DNA from: Rheum nobile
Lineage: Eukaryota; Streptophyta; Magnoliopsida; Caryophyllales; Polygonaceae
Direction of reading: 5' to 3'
Assembly: GCA_027886185.1 (NCBI GenBank)
Contig: WOAB01000719.1
Span: 2,790,001 to 2,854,000, forward strand
Length of the DNA stretch: 64,000 nucleotides
The position numbers and the translations under genes were made by a program. Shown here one piece after another: positions 24,755 to 36,323 of the stretch; the first letter of the stretch is position 1; each line of letters opens with the position of its first letter. The notes beneath the pieces are model-generated. The model was given only the letters and a program-made list of their open reading frames with translations. It was not told the origin of the DNA and did not search any database.

Positions 24755-25165
24755 ACCATAGTTAAGTGTTCTACTATTGCTGGACCTATTGAGTTGCATG
24801 AATTGCATGTTGATGATGTCTTGCTGGATGATATAGGAGATTCCGTTCCCTCTATTTTGGGCACTTGCCCCCCTGCACTAACCATACAAGGCTGTAAGCC
24901 TTTATCTAGTAATGTGCAGCATATTCAGAATGAGCCATATCGGCCCCCACATCGCTCTAAGTATGGGGGAGATACTCCAAAGGAAGTAATCATGGAGTTG
25001 ATGGCCAAGAGGGAACATGGTCTAAGGTCTCAACCTTTCCATGGGAAGTCTCGACAGGAAGAGACGAGTATGAGGATTCCGAGGGGATCCTATTCCAGGT
25101 GGTAGTTGATCTGCAATACGTCGAGCCAACGACGTTAACCAAGGCGTTGTCCGGGAGGCAACCCG
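24755..25165 (+). pseudogene. Residual pol C-terminus and post-pol region (element 2)
   Basis: Same frame as above: ELHVDDVLLDDIGDSVPSIL, then RSKYGGDTPKEVIMELMAKR and a stop after SYSRW (25105). Directly downstream is the Athila landmark with ACGTCGAGCCAACGACGTTA and GGGAGGCAACCC. The deletion that removed RT through integrase must lie around 24880-24960. Confidence 0.65.
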
Positions 25166-25296
25166 AGGTAGTTTTCTTTGATCTTTCCTTTCCCTTAGAT
25201 TAATTTCATAATTTCTTTTGTTTTGTTTCGTTCGCCTGTTACTAACATTTCAGGTACGAAAGTAAATGGAGAGGAGACGGTGTTCTCAATTCGTCC

Positions 25297-25334
25297 CACC
25301 GCCCCGCGGCGATCCTCACCGCCCCGCGGTGGAT
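25297..25334. repeat. G+C-rich palindrome pair (CACCGCCCCGCGG) in element 2
   Basis: Two adjacent copies of CACCGCCCCGCGG(C/T)G. They repeat the motif found in the gag-protease linker (23756-23941), in the 25698-25860 leader of the env-position ORF and in the LTR (28077-28213). Confidence 0.8.
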
Positions 25335-25936
25335 GTCTGGTATATTTTCTCAACTCCGGAAAAAAAAACAAGAATAAAGGGCCCCGAAAAAACCTTAAAC
25401 GGGTGAGTAGAATTTTTATATCTTGAGCTATTACGAAGGATTTGACGGATTGGGCCTCTTTTTGGGCCAATAATTCTCTTTGGGCATTGTACCAGCCGGC
25501 CCATCATCCCTTTCTTCCCTTTCACTTTCCCTTCCCTGACCTAGCCCCTATACTCACAAACCCTCCATTCCCAGCACACCTCTCAAGCTCCCAAAGCCAA
25601 ACCCCCCCATTCTCCCTCAAATCTCTCTCGACCTTGATCCGAACCTAGCCCCCAATTCACCAATTGGAAGTCTAGCCTCACAAACCAGCCAAACACAACC
25701 CCACCGCGTCGCTTCAGTCCCGCCTCATTGCCGCTCCGCCTCGCACTGCCCCGCTTCGCGTCGCTGCTGCCACCGCCCCGCGCCGACTCCACCACGACCC
25801 GGCCAAAGCTCCCAGTTGTCCCACCGCGACCCGGTGACTCGTTCACCGCCCCGCGGCGAGACCTCTTGGCTGCGTGTTTGCTCGTTTGTAAGTTCTCTTG
25901 GTTGCCCTTCGTTTTGAAATTCTACATTCATTACTT

Positions 25937-27169
25937 ATGGCACCTAAGGGTAGGAAGCAAGTGTCTACGAGGGATGAGAATGAGGTCTACACTGTGGTGA
26001 AGGAGAGAAAGGTGTTGGCGACAAAATTCTTTGACAAGCCGACATTGGCTGAGTTTGGTTTGTTGGCGTGTGTGTCCCTGTGTCTGGCACAATGTGGTTT
26101 GGGGACATTTCTGAACTTGGTTGCCCCTGCGTATCCCGAGCTTTGTTACTAGTTCATCGCCTCTTTCAAGAGGTATTCTGATGGTTCAGACGACAAGAGG
26201 ATGATGAGGGTCACGTTCACTTACAACGGGCGTGATTATTCGTTGTCCCCTAAGGTGGTGCGTGATGCCCTGGGCATTACAAAGCTGCCAACTGATGGGT
26301 GGTCTGGTGGGATTCTGGAGTCGGATATGATGGAGTTCTGGAAGGCTGCTACGGGCAGGACGTTCAGAAAAGGGCAGGAGGTGAACTCGAAGCTGGTGAA
26401 CCCGTGTCTACGGTTGATCCACAAAGTGATGATGAGAGACTTCTTTGGCCATGCTGATGATGGAAAGGTTCCTCTGAAGGATTTCCAGTGGTTTATGAGC
26501 ATCTTGGAGGTTGTTACGTATACGCCGTGTTGGGCTACCCTCTTTTTGGGTTCCTTGAAGAGGATTCGTGATGGTGAGCCATGTGATATTTATGGGGGTG
26601 GTCTGATTACCCTCCTTTGTGCTGGAGTGATAGCTTGCGATCAGATTCCTCGGCCTGTTGCCTACGTGGTGTATGATATGGCGCACATGAAGGTATGCTC
26701 GATGCTGAAGCCATTGGGAAAGGATGGTGATTTGGTCTGGTCGTCATATGATGGCCACATTCTGATTCTTCCACGGGAGTTCGCCTATTCCCCTTCATTT
26801 GCGGATTGGTGGATCTCCAATGATAGCAGGATGACGACTGATGATACTCCTGCTGCTGCTCCTTCAGGCCCGTATGGAGAGGGCCCTAGTGGTGCTGCTG
26901 TTGCTGCTAATTTCGCGGGCGAGGACACTCCTATGCCTACACTTTATGACGCGCTCTCCTCTTCTTACGGTCCTGCCGCACCTTGGCAGGAGTTATATGC
27001 AAGATTTGATGCATTCTCAGTGCAGCAGACGCACTGGAACACCCGAGTAGAGACCGGTCTGCAGACTTGGCAGACCCAGTTCCATGCTGATGTAGATGAG
27101 CGTCTGGACGCTCATATGAGGGACTACTTCGGGAGGTTCCCACCACCACCACCATCAGGCCCGCAGTGA
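25937..27169 (+). pseudogene. Athila env-position ORF with putative plant transposon protein domain
   Basis: Starts MAPKGRKQVSTRDENEVYTV and is broken by a TAG near 26150. The same frame resumes with FIASFKRYSDGSDDKRMMRV, TYNGRDYSLSPKVVRDALGI, LRLIHKVMMRDFFGHADDG and IYGGGLITLLCAGVIACDQI, then a Pro/Gln-rich tail ending RFPPPPPSGPQ. This pattern is the domain usually called putative plant transposon protein, encoded between pol and the 3' LTR of Athila elements. I see no signal peptide or membrane anchor, so an envelope role is not supported. It may act in element RNA or particle biology, but that is unknown. G+C-rich palindromes occur in its leader (25698-25860). Confidence 0.8.
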
Positions 27170-27224
27170 GTTTATTTCTTCTTCCCCTATTTCATTTGAT
27201 GTTCTCTTTTCTACATTGAGGACA

Positions 27225-27250
27225 ATGTACGGTTTAAGTATGGGGGAGGG
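27225..27250 (+). other. Internal polypurine tract
   Basis: GTTTAAGTATGGGGGAGGG, typical of Athila elements after the env-position ORF; a second tract lies directly before the LTR. Confidence 0.6.
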
Positions 27251-27819
27251 ATTTAGACTTGCTATCTGTCTATCCTTTGTACATATTGTTTTTCTTTTCA
27301 TGTGTTGTATTTTCCATTCGAGTATTTGATTCCTTAAAAAAAAGCCAAAAAGAAGTAAAAAGGCAATCAAAATCCTGGGATGAGCTGAAAACCCGAAAGG
27401 GCAGTTCAGGTAAAAAGCAGGTAGTCCGGCTGGTATAGACCAGGGCAATATTGGACTGGAGTGATGTGAGTATATGTGAGATATCTAGCCAAATGAAATG
27501 AGTGGCTAGGTGAAAACCCGAAAGGGCGCCTTGGCAAGATGAGCAAAAAAGAAGAAGAGTGATTTTAGGATTGCTCATTATTCTTGGCGAGGCGTCATAA
27601 GAAGAGGTGGTATAAGGAGTTCGGGTAGGCCATTCTGGAGCGATAAGGAGCTAGATTGGAGTTAGGATTAGAATTATCTTTGCATCACTTGTTTTGGTTG
27701 TCTGGAGCTTATTGTTGATATGTTGTAATTGCTAGTGTCATGTTTTCTTGTACTTCCTGAGGCCTTGGTGTTGATTGAGAGAGTAGGTTTTTCTTTAGCT
27801 TACTCGGGACGAGTAAAGG
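27251..27819 (+). other. Non-coding 3' internal region of element 2
   Basis: Contains two copies of the phrase GAAAACCCGAAAGGGC (about 27387 and 27512) spaced about 125 bp apart. No ORF fits. Likely untranslated region of the element. Confidence 0.5.
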
Positions 27820-27837
27820 TCTAAGTATGGGGGAATT
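27820..27837 (+). other. Polypurine tract before the 3' LTR
   Basis: AAGTATGGGGGAATT lies immediately upstream of TGATAGGTG. Position and composition fit the plus-strand primer for reverse transcription. Confidence 0.85.
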
Positions 27838-29220
27838 TGATAGGTGTTATTTCATACACCTTTACTAGCAATTATTAGCATGATTTGGAGGAGTTTATGA
27901 GTGATTTTTAGGCTAAGTCTGTGATCCAAAAGTTATGGAGAGAAGTGAAGATATCCTAGGATTTACAGCTTAGATGGAGACATGAGGATGGAGATGGAGC
28001 TGCTGAAGCATACATGGAGATGACTACCAATACTTGGTAGTAATGAAGAGCAGCAGAAGAAGAGAGTGAGCTAGCTCACCACCCCGCGCCAGAGTTACCG
28101 CGGCCCGGCGATGACTCTCAGAGAAGAATGAAGCCCCGCGCCAGAGGAAGCCACCGCCCCGCGGTGGAGAGCCTGACGCCCCGCGGTGGATCTCATTGCC
28201 CCACGGCGGCCGTGTTAAATGCCACGCATCTGAAGACATTTATTTCCTTTTATTTCGTTTAGATTTTGTAATTTTATTATTCTGTTTCCTTTATTGTTTG
28301 CATTAGTTTAACCTAGTTTTCTTAAGACTATTTAAGTCCTCTTTCTAGGTTAAGAGGAGAGACTCGTTACAACTGCTTTACATCAGATGTTATTTTTCCC
28401 TTAGTTTTCATTCTCGTCTGAATGGAGAACTAACTTCCCTTTGTTCTACTAGACGATTGAAGCAATACAGTTGATGTATTTGTGAGATTTCTATTCCTTG
28501 TTCTTATCCTTATAAGTGTTGGTTTGATTCTCTTGGTTATATTGAATATTGATTTCTTGGTGTTCTTCTTAGCCTGATCAACTAGGTTGAATACTTTTTA
28601 TCAATTGCTAGGATTACATATAGGGGTTCCGAGTGCATATCTAGTAGCAAACACAATTGTGCGTATAGGGGTTCCGAGCGTATAATTGTGAGTGAAAATC
28701 AGTTGCATGCGAGTATTAATACGTCTTTCTATTTGCATGTATCTTATATCCTTGTGTGTATTGCTATTGCTTTGTTGGTGGTAAAGTATATCGACAACTG
28801 TGAGAATCGGTGGTACTTTACCATTGGCATAGTGATAAGTCTATCGACAACTGTGAGAATCGATAGTACTTAAGATCAAGGTGGGAATAACTATAAGGAC
28901 AGTAAAAGAACTTGGATTAAATAGATTTATGTGATCAAATTATATCTCTGTATTGTGGATCTTGCTCTAGTAGGACTACTTTCCCCATTATATTTTCTCA
29001 ACTCAACCAAACTTGTTTGCTTTGCTTGCTTTGCTCTCTCGTGATAACTAAACCCCCCTTGCTTGTTACTTGTCATTCACAATTGCATACTGCATCAGAT
29101 CTTCCCTGTGGGTTCGACCCTTGCTTGCTTACTATACATCTGTTTAGTAGGTCTGTTAGGACTTTTTACTTTGATAAGGCTAATCAACGATACTTGCATT
29201 GCGCACTTTTAGCCCCGTCA
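27838..29220 (+). repeat. 3' LTR of Athila-like element 2
   Basis: About 1383 bp from TGATAGGTGTTATTTC to AGCCCCGTCA. A palindrome cluster (CACCGCCCCGCGGTGG and related) at 28077-28213 is followed about 115 bp later by CTATTTAAGTCC, a TATA-like box. The phrase TAGGGGTTCCGAG occurs twice near 28622-28677. The right end is inferred from TG...CA and the change to Tat sequence. Confidence 0.75.
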
Positions 29221-29239
29221 ATCCGACTCTGAAGTCGGA

Positions 29240-29946
29240 AGTCGACGACATCTCTCCTTTGGATTGCATTGGTGAAGCGGGGTGCTCCGCGTGGAGGGTG
29301 AGTCATCTCTGCTTGTGCTTTTCGTTTTCTTTCCTTGAGTCGACTGAGTTTCCTGACTGTTTTTGTATTTTATTTTTCAGACCTTTCAATATCTCTTGGG
29401 GACATACTCCGGCGCTAAGATGATGGTTGTCAAGGCCGAGGAGAGGGCTGCTAGGTCGGAGTCTGATCTCGCGTCTCTGAAGAGTAGGTTGGAGGGAGCT
29501 GAGAGTCGTTGTCGAGAGGCTGAGCGCCGCTTTACTAGGGAGCTGAAGAGTTATCAGGAGGAGTTAGTCGTATGCCAGAAAGAACTTAATGAGAGCCGAT
29601 CAGGTATCGAAGAAAGGGTGAAGCAGGCTCAGATCGCAGCTGGCCAGATCACAGGCGACGTCGGCGCTTTTTATGCGTTGAAGTCGCGTGTTGAGATGAT
29701 GGAGGAGTTTGATGAATGCAAGCACGAGCTCTAGGATCTGAAGGCGGAGAAGGAGACCTTGGACTCCATGTTCCCAAAAGAAAACCCTGGTCAGGAGCTT
29801 TTCCAGTTGGCCGGCGTTGGAAAGGAGACTGCGGATGGAGATGTTGGCGAGGATGAGGTCCACTCCGACAATGTTGAGCCAGATGATCCTCAACTTCCTC
29901 TGGAGCCAGCCCCTGTCGAAGGTAGTGTTGATGCCCTTGACGCCTG
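29240..29946 (+). pseudogene. Antisense additional ORF of the Tat element
   Basis: On the strand opposite gag-pol, between integrase and the lost 3' LTR. A spliced reading is suggested: GAGGG/TGAGTC near 29298 as donor and TTTTTCAG at 29373-29380 as acceptor, then FQYLLGTYSGAKMMVVKAEE. Most of the protein is a long coiled coil (heptad-like AEERAARSESDLASLKSRL and RCREAERRFTRELKSYQEEL), with an acidic tail ending SVDALDA. One in-frame TAG interrupts it at about 29732. Antisense ORFs at this position are known in Tat elements; their function is not. The N-terminal part was removed with the 3' LTR. Confidence 0.65.
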
Positions 29947-30660
29947 ATGTGTATTTTTTTTATGCAGTCTGACTTGTTGCTCCACACGTGTGTGGGTTTG
30001 GATATTTTGTGTTTTGGCGACCCATCCACCATCGCGGGTCATAGACTGTGTAGTAGGTGTTGTTGAAGTCCTATGTGTATGTAGGCAAACAATCTGTTTT
30101 GGTGACCCGCCTACCATCACGGGTTGTGTATTCGTATAAAAAATGCTTAGACTTTTATTTGATGCAATTTGTTTCTTACAAAGGATTATATGTTTGTTTG
30201 TTTCATACATGTCGTCAGACTTTTCTTAGAGAAGTTTGTCGATGATGCTTTGTGTTTTGTATGTCGGTTTCGCTCGTGTGCTCCGTCAAGTGGGGCTCGC
30301 CGTATGTATGTGTTTAAAGGAGGCCTACAAATGTATGTGTATGTGTTAGTCATGACTTTATGCCGGGGAGGTAAGCAATATGTCTCTATTGCGTAAATGT
30401 AATAAGGTGTCATAACCTTATGTATTGTGTAAGGCAGGCGGTGTGCCGACGTGCCTGTGTTGTCCATCACCCGTGTTCCGATCGATCGTGTAGATGTAAT
30501 GTAAGCGCTTTTCGCGGATGACTGGATCCAATGTATGTGTCAATGCTGTTCCGCATTCATGTTTTTGTAAGGAGGAGGTCCTTACTTATTTTCGAATGCT
30601 AGTTTTTTAAAGAATTTGAGATGTGTATGCGATAATAAACGATGTATGAAGTTATGTGAT
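29947..30660. other. Spacer of the Tat element between antisense ORF and pol end
   Basis: No gene. The phrase GGCGACCCATCCACCATCGCGGGT (30015) recurs as GGTGACCCGCCTACCATCACGGGT (30101), and a related form is near 30463. These may be regulatory repeats of the 3' internal region. Confidence 0.4.
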
Positions 30661-30663
30661 GCC

Positions 30664-32232
30664 TTACCTTGTTTGGTTCAGAAATGGTATAGCTTCAGAT
30701 GTGTCGCGTTCCAACTTCTTGGGATTGGTCGTCCGTCTTTGTCTTCTAACTAATATGCTCCTTGTCCGACTACTTCGGTGATTAAGTAGGGTCCTTCCCA
30801 TTGTGGTGCGAGCTTTCCGTCGGATGGACTTTTGGTATTCTGGAATGTTTTTTCTGAGGACCCAATCTCCGATTTTGAATGCTATGATCCGGACATTCTT
30901 GTTGTAACTCCTTGTGACCTGTTGTTGGAACCTGACCATCCTAATTCGGGCTCTTTCTCTGATCTCGTCCACCGTGTCTAGGTTGTGTGCTAGTTCGACG
31001 TCATTTTGCTCGTTTGTCTGAAGGTTGCAACGGGCGGTCGGAACCAATAACTCGGCCGGAATGACTACCTCACTCCCGTAGACGAGAGAGAAAGGTGATT
31101 GTCTGGTCGCATTTTTTGGAGTAGTCCTGTCTGACCAGAGAATGAATGGGAGTTCGTCTACCAATTTGCCTTTAGCCCCAGTGAGACGTTTCTTGAGGTT
31201 GTTGATGATGATTTTGTTGCTGGATTCAGCCTATCCGTTTGATTGTGGGTACCGAGGTGTGGACGTGACCAATTTGATGTTCCATTGGTCACAGAAGGAT
31301 CGAGTCTTATGACTAATGAATTGGGAACCATTATCGCATACGATTTCTGCTGGGATGCCAAATCTACACAAGATATTGCGTTTTATGAATGAAATGACGT
31401 GTTGATCTTTTACCTCTCTGTAGGCTTCGGCTTCGATCCACTTAGAAAAGTAGTCCGTCATGGCAAGGAAGAAGACTCTTTGACCCGACGCGGGTAGGAG
31501 CTTCCCGACAATGTCCATTCCCCACCTCATAAAGGGCCATGGAGCCAGAGTCGGATGGAGGAGCTCTGAAGGTTGATGATGGACGGGCGCGTGTCGCTGA
31601 TAGGCGTCGCATCTCTTGGTGTACTCTATAGCGTCTTTGTTCATCATGGGCCAGTAGTACCCGTTTCGCAGGGCTTTCCATGAGAGGCTTCGTCCACCGG
31701 TATGGTTTCCACATTCTCCTTCGTGTAGCGATTGTAAGATACGTCCGACTTCCGGAGTCTTGAGGCATCGCATGAGTATTCCTGTGACAGACCTTTTGTA
31801 CAAGATGTTATCTAGGATATCGAAAGAGAGTGCTTGTACCTTGAGCCTTTTTGCTTCTGTTTTGTCGTCGGGCAGGATGCCGTCTTTTAACCACCTGACG
31901 TAGGGTAGTATCCAATCATCGTTGGTGTTGACAATGTCTTCTTCTGGTCGGTCGCCTATCTCCATGGCGACCAGCTCTTCTAGTGGTGTAGTTGGTTCGA
32001 CGGATGTTCTTGGGACGGCTGGTGTCATGATGTGTGCCAATGGTATGTATGGAAATTTTTTCGGGTCCAAGGCGGATCCTAGGTTGGCAAGTGCGTCGGC
32101 TTGGGAGTTAAGATCCCTTGGTACCTGTCTGATATCGAATGCTTGGAACTGGCCGATCAACTTCTTAGCTACTTCGAGGTAGGCTATCATTCTGGCGTCT
32201 TTGGCGCTGTACGACCCTTGTATCTGGTTCAC
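30664..32232 (-). pseudogene. Tat second RNase H end and integrase
   Basis: Begins in the archaeal-type RNase H (NQIQGSYSAKDARM, VPRDLNSQADALANLGS). Integrase follows with the zinc-binding N-terminus (LHEGECGNHTG, then KRCDAYQRHA, where the usual second Cys of CDxCQ is Tyr) and the catalytic core (WGMDIVGKL, AEIVCDNGSQF). An in-frame TAG near 31229, probably from CAG, falls just before the AE of the catalytic Glu motif. The frame resumes and ends with the GDWVLR segment of the C-terminal domain. Integrase would insert the cDNA; this copy is inactive. Confidence 0.85.
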
Positions 32233-32340
32233 GACCAGTAGGGAGTCGCAAATGACTTTGATCTCTCGGACCCCTAGGTCGTGAGCTAGGATGAGTCCGA
32301 ATATGAGTGCCTCATACTCAGCTTCGTTGTTAGTTGCGTC

Positions 32341-33974
32341 TCACTCACATCTTACGGCTTGGGCTATCCTGTCCCCTTGTGGCGATTTCAGCACGACCCC
32401 TAGCCCCGATCCTCTGGCGTTCGACGCACCATCGGTGTGGAGTTCCCATGTGCTTGTTTCTTCTATTGCGAGCAGTTGTGTTGCTTCTCTTGTGGCTTCT
32501 TGCTCTAGGGTCGGGCTGAAATCTGTTACAAAGTCGGCTAAGGCCTGCGACTTGATTGCCATCCTGGGTTCATACTCGATGTCGTAACCGCTGAGGTATA
32601 TGGCCCACTTGGTCATTCGTCCTGTGAACTCGGGCTTCCTCATGATCGCTCTCATGGGATGATTAGTGCGGACAATAATAGTATGGAATTCGAAATAGGG
32701 TTTGAGTTTGTTCGAGGCCATTACCAATGATAGTACGAGATTTTCAAGCGACGGATACCTTGTTTCTGCCGATAATAGCGTCCGACTGACATAGTATATC
32801 GGTGACTGCTTGCCGTCTTCTTCTCTGACCAGTACTGCGCTTACGGCCGATTCTGACACTGCTAGGTATAGAAATAAAGGCTCGTCGCCTTGGGGTTTGG
32901 TCAATAACATGGGACTGGCCAGGTACTCCTTCAAGTTCTGGAATGCTGCTTCATATTCTTCCGTCCATTGAAAGGACTTGTTCTTCTTGAGAGCGTCGTG
33001 GAAGGGTTTGCACTTGTCAGACGACTTTGAGATGAATCTATTCAGGGCTGCTATCCGACCCGTAAGTTTCTGTACGTCCTTGATGCATCGGGGGGATCGA
33101 AGGTTGATGAGAGCCTTATCTGTTCTAGGCTGGCTTATATTCCTCTTTGTGTCACCATGTACCCCAAGAACTTTCCTGACGACACTCCGAAAGAACACTT
33201 AGTAGGGTTTAGTTTCATGTTGTACCTTTTTAGCACCTCAAAGTTGTCGCGAAGGTGGTCTATATGATCTTCTTTCCTTTTTGACTTGAACAACACGTCG
33301 TCTATGTAGACTTTCATCGTGTCCCCAATCTGGTCTTTGAACATTTTGTTGACTAGTCGTTGATACGTAGCCCCTGTATTTTTTAGACCAAATGGCATTA
33401 CTTTGTAACAATAGATACCTTGGCTAGTGACGAACGCTATCTTTTCTTGGTCTTCTGGTTCCATGAGGATTTGGTTATAGCCACTGAAATCATCCATGAA
33501 GGTAAGCATTTTGTGTCCCGCCGTAGCGTCGACCATGGCGTCGATGTGGGGTAGCGGGAACGAGTCTTTAGGACAAGCTTTGTTGAGATCTATGAAGTCG
33601 ATGCAAACTCTCCACTTTCCATTCTTCTTCTGGACTATGACTACGTTGGCCAGCCACTCGGGATAGTGGACCTCCCTTATCTTCCTTGTTTCTAATAAGC
33701 TTTTGACTTCGTCGTCGACTATCTTGTTCCGCTCGGGGGCAAACTTCCTGCGTTTCTGCTTGACGGGGGGATGAGATGGATCTATATTTAATTTATGAGT
33801 AATAATATTTGGAGATATTCCGACCATGTCCTCATGCGACCATGCAAAACAGTCGGTATTGGTCTTGAGAAAATCGAGGAGTTGTTGCCTGGTCGAGTCG
33901 TCCAGGTCCGACCCGACCCTTACCGTTTGGTTTGGCTTTGAAGGATCTAGTACGATCTCGTCGAGCTTTTCCAT
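32341..33974 (-). pseudogene. Tat reverse transcriptase and RNase H
   Basis: RT motifs are WLANVVIVQKKNGKWRVCID, DLNKACPKDSFPLPHID, TFMDDFSGYNQILM, VMPFGLKNTGATYQRL and the catalytic VYIDDVLFKS, followed by LNPTKCSFGV and FLGYMVTQRGI. After a frame change near 33170 come the connection and RNase H (FQWTEEYEAAFQNLKEYL, PLFLYLAVSESAVSAVLV), then the start of the second RNase H (WELHTDGASNARGSGLGVVL) up to 32341. The YIDD box is intact, but the frameshift separates it from RNase H. Confidence 0.9.
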
Positions 33975-34019
33975 TTCTGGTTCGACGTACCGACTAGGTC
34001 CCTCGCCGCTCTGTGGTTG

Positions 34020-34535
34020 CTATGCGGTCTTGTGTTCGACGACACTTTTCATAGAGGCGACGTAGCACTCCTTAGCGGTCCTTTGATCTCCCTTGATTTC
34101 TTGGACTCCCCATTCAGTGGGGAATTTGATGACTTGATGGTACGTCGAGGGTACCGCCTTCATAGCGTGTATCCATAGCCTGCCAAGAATAAAATTATAG
34201 GGAGACGGACAATTTAGGACTAAGAATTTCACCTGTTGGTTTATTCTCCCAGCGTATGTGGTTAGGATGATTTCGCCAGTCGTATGTTTAACCTCACCAC
34301 TGAACCCGACCAATGGAGTTGATTTTTTGACTAGGTCGTTTTCAGTCAGACCCATTTCTTTAAGGGCGTCGAGGGTTAAAAGATTGGTTGAACTCCCTGT
34401 ATCGATTAGTACTCTTCGTATTAAACAATTGCCAATGGACAAAGAGATTACCAGACCGTCGTGATGACCTTCTGATCCGTCGGAGTCGGACTCATCGAAT
34501 GTGACCGTTGGAAGGTCGGGGACCTTTCTTGGCAT
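34020..34535 (-). pseudogene. Tat aspartic protease
   Basis: ISIGN-type approach (VISLSIGNCLIRRVLIDTGS) with a standard D-T-G active site, then STNLLTLDALKEMGL and the FILGRLWIHAMKAVPSTYH end block. It matches Ty3 retropepsins, which process Gag-Pol. The frame ends at a TAG directly before the RT segment. Confidence 0.85.
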
Positions 34536-34897
34536 GAATTCCGACGCTTCGGGCTTATCGCCCTTGCTTTCCTTTGCATGTCGCTTAGCTGCAGAGTATG
34601 TGTTTCACATATATCCGAACCACCTGAAATAGTGTTGACAACTTTCATATGGACAGGAGATGGGGGTTTGTTTTGCTTTAACTGATCTCGCCGTTCTATG
34701 GTGGCTTTTGCTCGCTCTGAGATTACGTCGCGCAAGAGCCCCTGCGCGAGTAGTCTAGCGACCTCCTTTCGTAGGGCGATGCACTCGTCGGTCGAATGAC
34801 CATGGTCGCCGTGGAATTCACACCATTTGTCCTTCTTGACGTCCGGTCGGTCGCTCTTTCGGGGCCATCTTATCTCTTTCCCATCTTTGTCAAAACT

Positions 34898-36268
34898 CTA
34901 GACGAGCTCCGACACGGAAACATTGAAGTTATAAGATTGGACCCTGGGAGGCAACGCCGGACCGTCTCTCCAATCCTGTGATCTATCATAGAAAGAGTTT
35001 ACCTGGTTCGGCTCATTTCGATTACGAGAATAGGGATGATGACGTCTGTCTCGACGGTTGTCGGAGGGGTTTTTATGATCGGATGGATCGGATCCGTGTG
35101 AGGCTTTCCGTGACTCACGGTCCTCTTCCAATCTTACCTCGGCCATGGTTTTGGCCTGGACATCTTCGAAACTTCTACACGGGTACTTGGTGATCTCGTT
35201 GTAGAGATTGCTGTCTTTGATCAGACCTTGTCGGAAGGCTTCGATGGAGGTGGTGACGTCGCAATGGGGGATCGCCACTTTCTCTTTATTGTACCTGTTG
35301 AGATAATTTCGGAGAGGTTCGTTATACCTTTGTGTGACTCGGTAGAGGTCACTTGTTTGTCTCTCGAGCCTCCGACTGCTGGCGAACTGACTCTTGAAAG
35401 AGTTGACCAGATCTGCGAACGATGCCATCATTCCCTGAGGCAAACGCATAAACCAAGTTAGTGCGGGACCCGCGAGGGTTGTGCCAAAGCTTTTACACAT
35501 GACAGCCTCGCGGCAATCCCTTGAAACGGATGCAGCCATTAGTTTTTGTTTATAGAGAGAGATATGGTCATCTGGGTCGCTGGTGTCGTCGAATGTCGCC
35601 ATGTTGGGGAGATGAAACTTCTTGGGAATCTCGACCCTAGCGATTTCTTCGGCGAACGGGGATTCTTCGAATCCGCCGGACGCTTCCTTTTCGATTGGTT
35701 ACGGGACCCCTGGAAGCCTGGTGAAGCGATCGTCGATCGTCTTCATGTGTCGGTCGAGTGTCTGCTGGACAAGAGCGAGGATGTCTGGTGGATTGGTAAC
35801 ATGCGGCTCATCGATTCGGGTCCCTGCCGACCCGATCGGTGTGGAAAAAGTGACATTGTTAGTCGAAAACGGATTAGCAAAATGAGTTCGAGATGTACCC
35901 TCTGTGTGTCTGGATCGACGTAAGCTCGGAGGTGTCGGCCCGATGCTATCCATGTCGAGGCGCGTTCGGACGCTGTTGTGGATAGGCATGTTCCTAGACC
36001 CTGAGGCCATTGATTGTACCTACGACTTAAGAGACTCATTTTCACGGGTTAGTTGTGCGATCTCGGCTTCGGATTGGGCCGACAAGGTGGCTAGGGTTTC
36101 GGTCTTTTGGCGTTGCTGGGCTAGTTCCTCTTGGAGGGCGGTCATTTTCTGGGAAAGCTCTTGGAATTGGGTTGGAGTAGGATTTCCGGTAGGGGTCATG
36201 TTTCCTTGAGCTTGGATGTCGTCCCCGAGGCTTGGCTCTTCGGTGTTGGTAGGTGGGTCGATAGTCAT
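34898..36268 (-). pseudogene. gag: Tat gag
   Basis: Three successive frames. The N-terminus at 36268-36020 (MTIDPPTNTEEPSLGDD, then a coiled coil, MTALQEELAQQRQKTETLA) ends in a stop. A linker frame, 36010-35699, begins MASGSRNMPIHNSVRTRLDM. The capsid domain lies at 35602-34898 (DHISLYKQKLMAASVSRDC, FADLVNSFKSQFASSRRLER, PLRNYLNRYNKEKVAIPHCD) with an Arg/Asp/His-rich tail. A zinc knuckle is not obvious, as is usual for Tat. Confidence 0.85.
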
Positions 36269-36305
36269 GTTTGAAAGGTTTCAAGAGAGTGATCGGCAAG
36301 TTGCC

Positions 36306-36323
36306 CCACGGTGGGCGCCAAAT
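36306..36323 (-). other. Primer binding site candidate of the Tat element
   Basis: On the minus strand TTTGGCGCCCACCGTGGGG follows the LTR end (AAAACA) by a base or two. Position and the TGGCG start fit a PBS. I cannot name the tRNA with certainty. Confidence 0.65.

Larger units (their letters stand above)
22265..29220 (+). mobile_element. Athila-like Ty3 element 2, lacking 5' LTR and RT/RNase H/integrase
   Basis: Order: gag, protease, short pol remnant, the conserved post-pol stretch near 25110-25165 (GTCGAGCC...CGTTGTCCGGGAGGCAAC), env-position ORF, polypurine tract and 3' LTR. Reverse transcriptase, RNase H and integrase are missing between protease and the post-pol stretch. As it stands it could only move with help from a full element. 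The 3' LTR end abuts the truncated Tat element at 29221. Confidence 0.85.
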
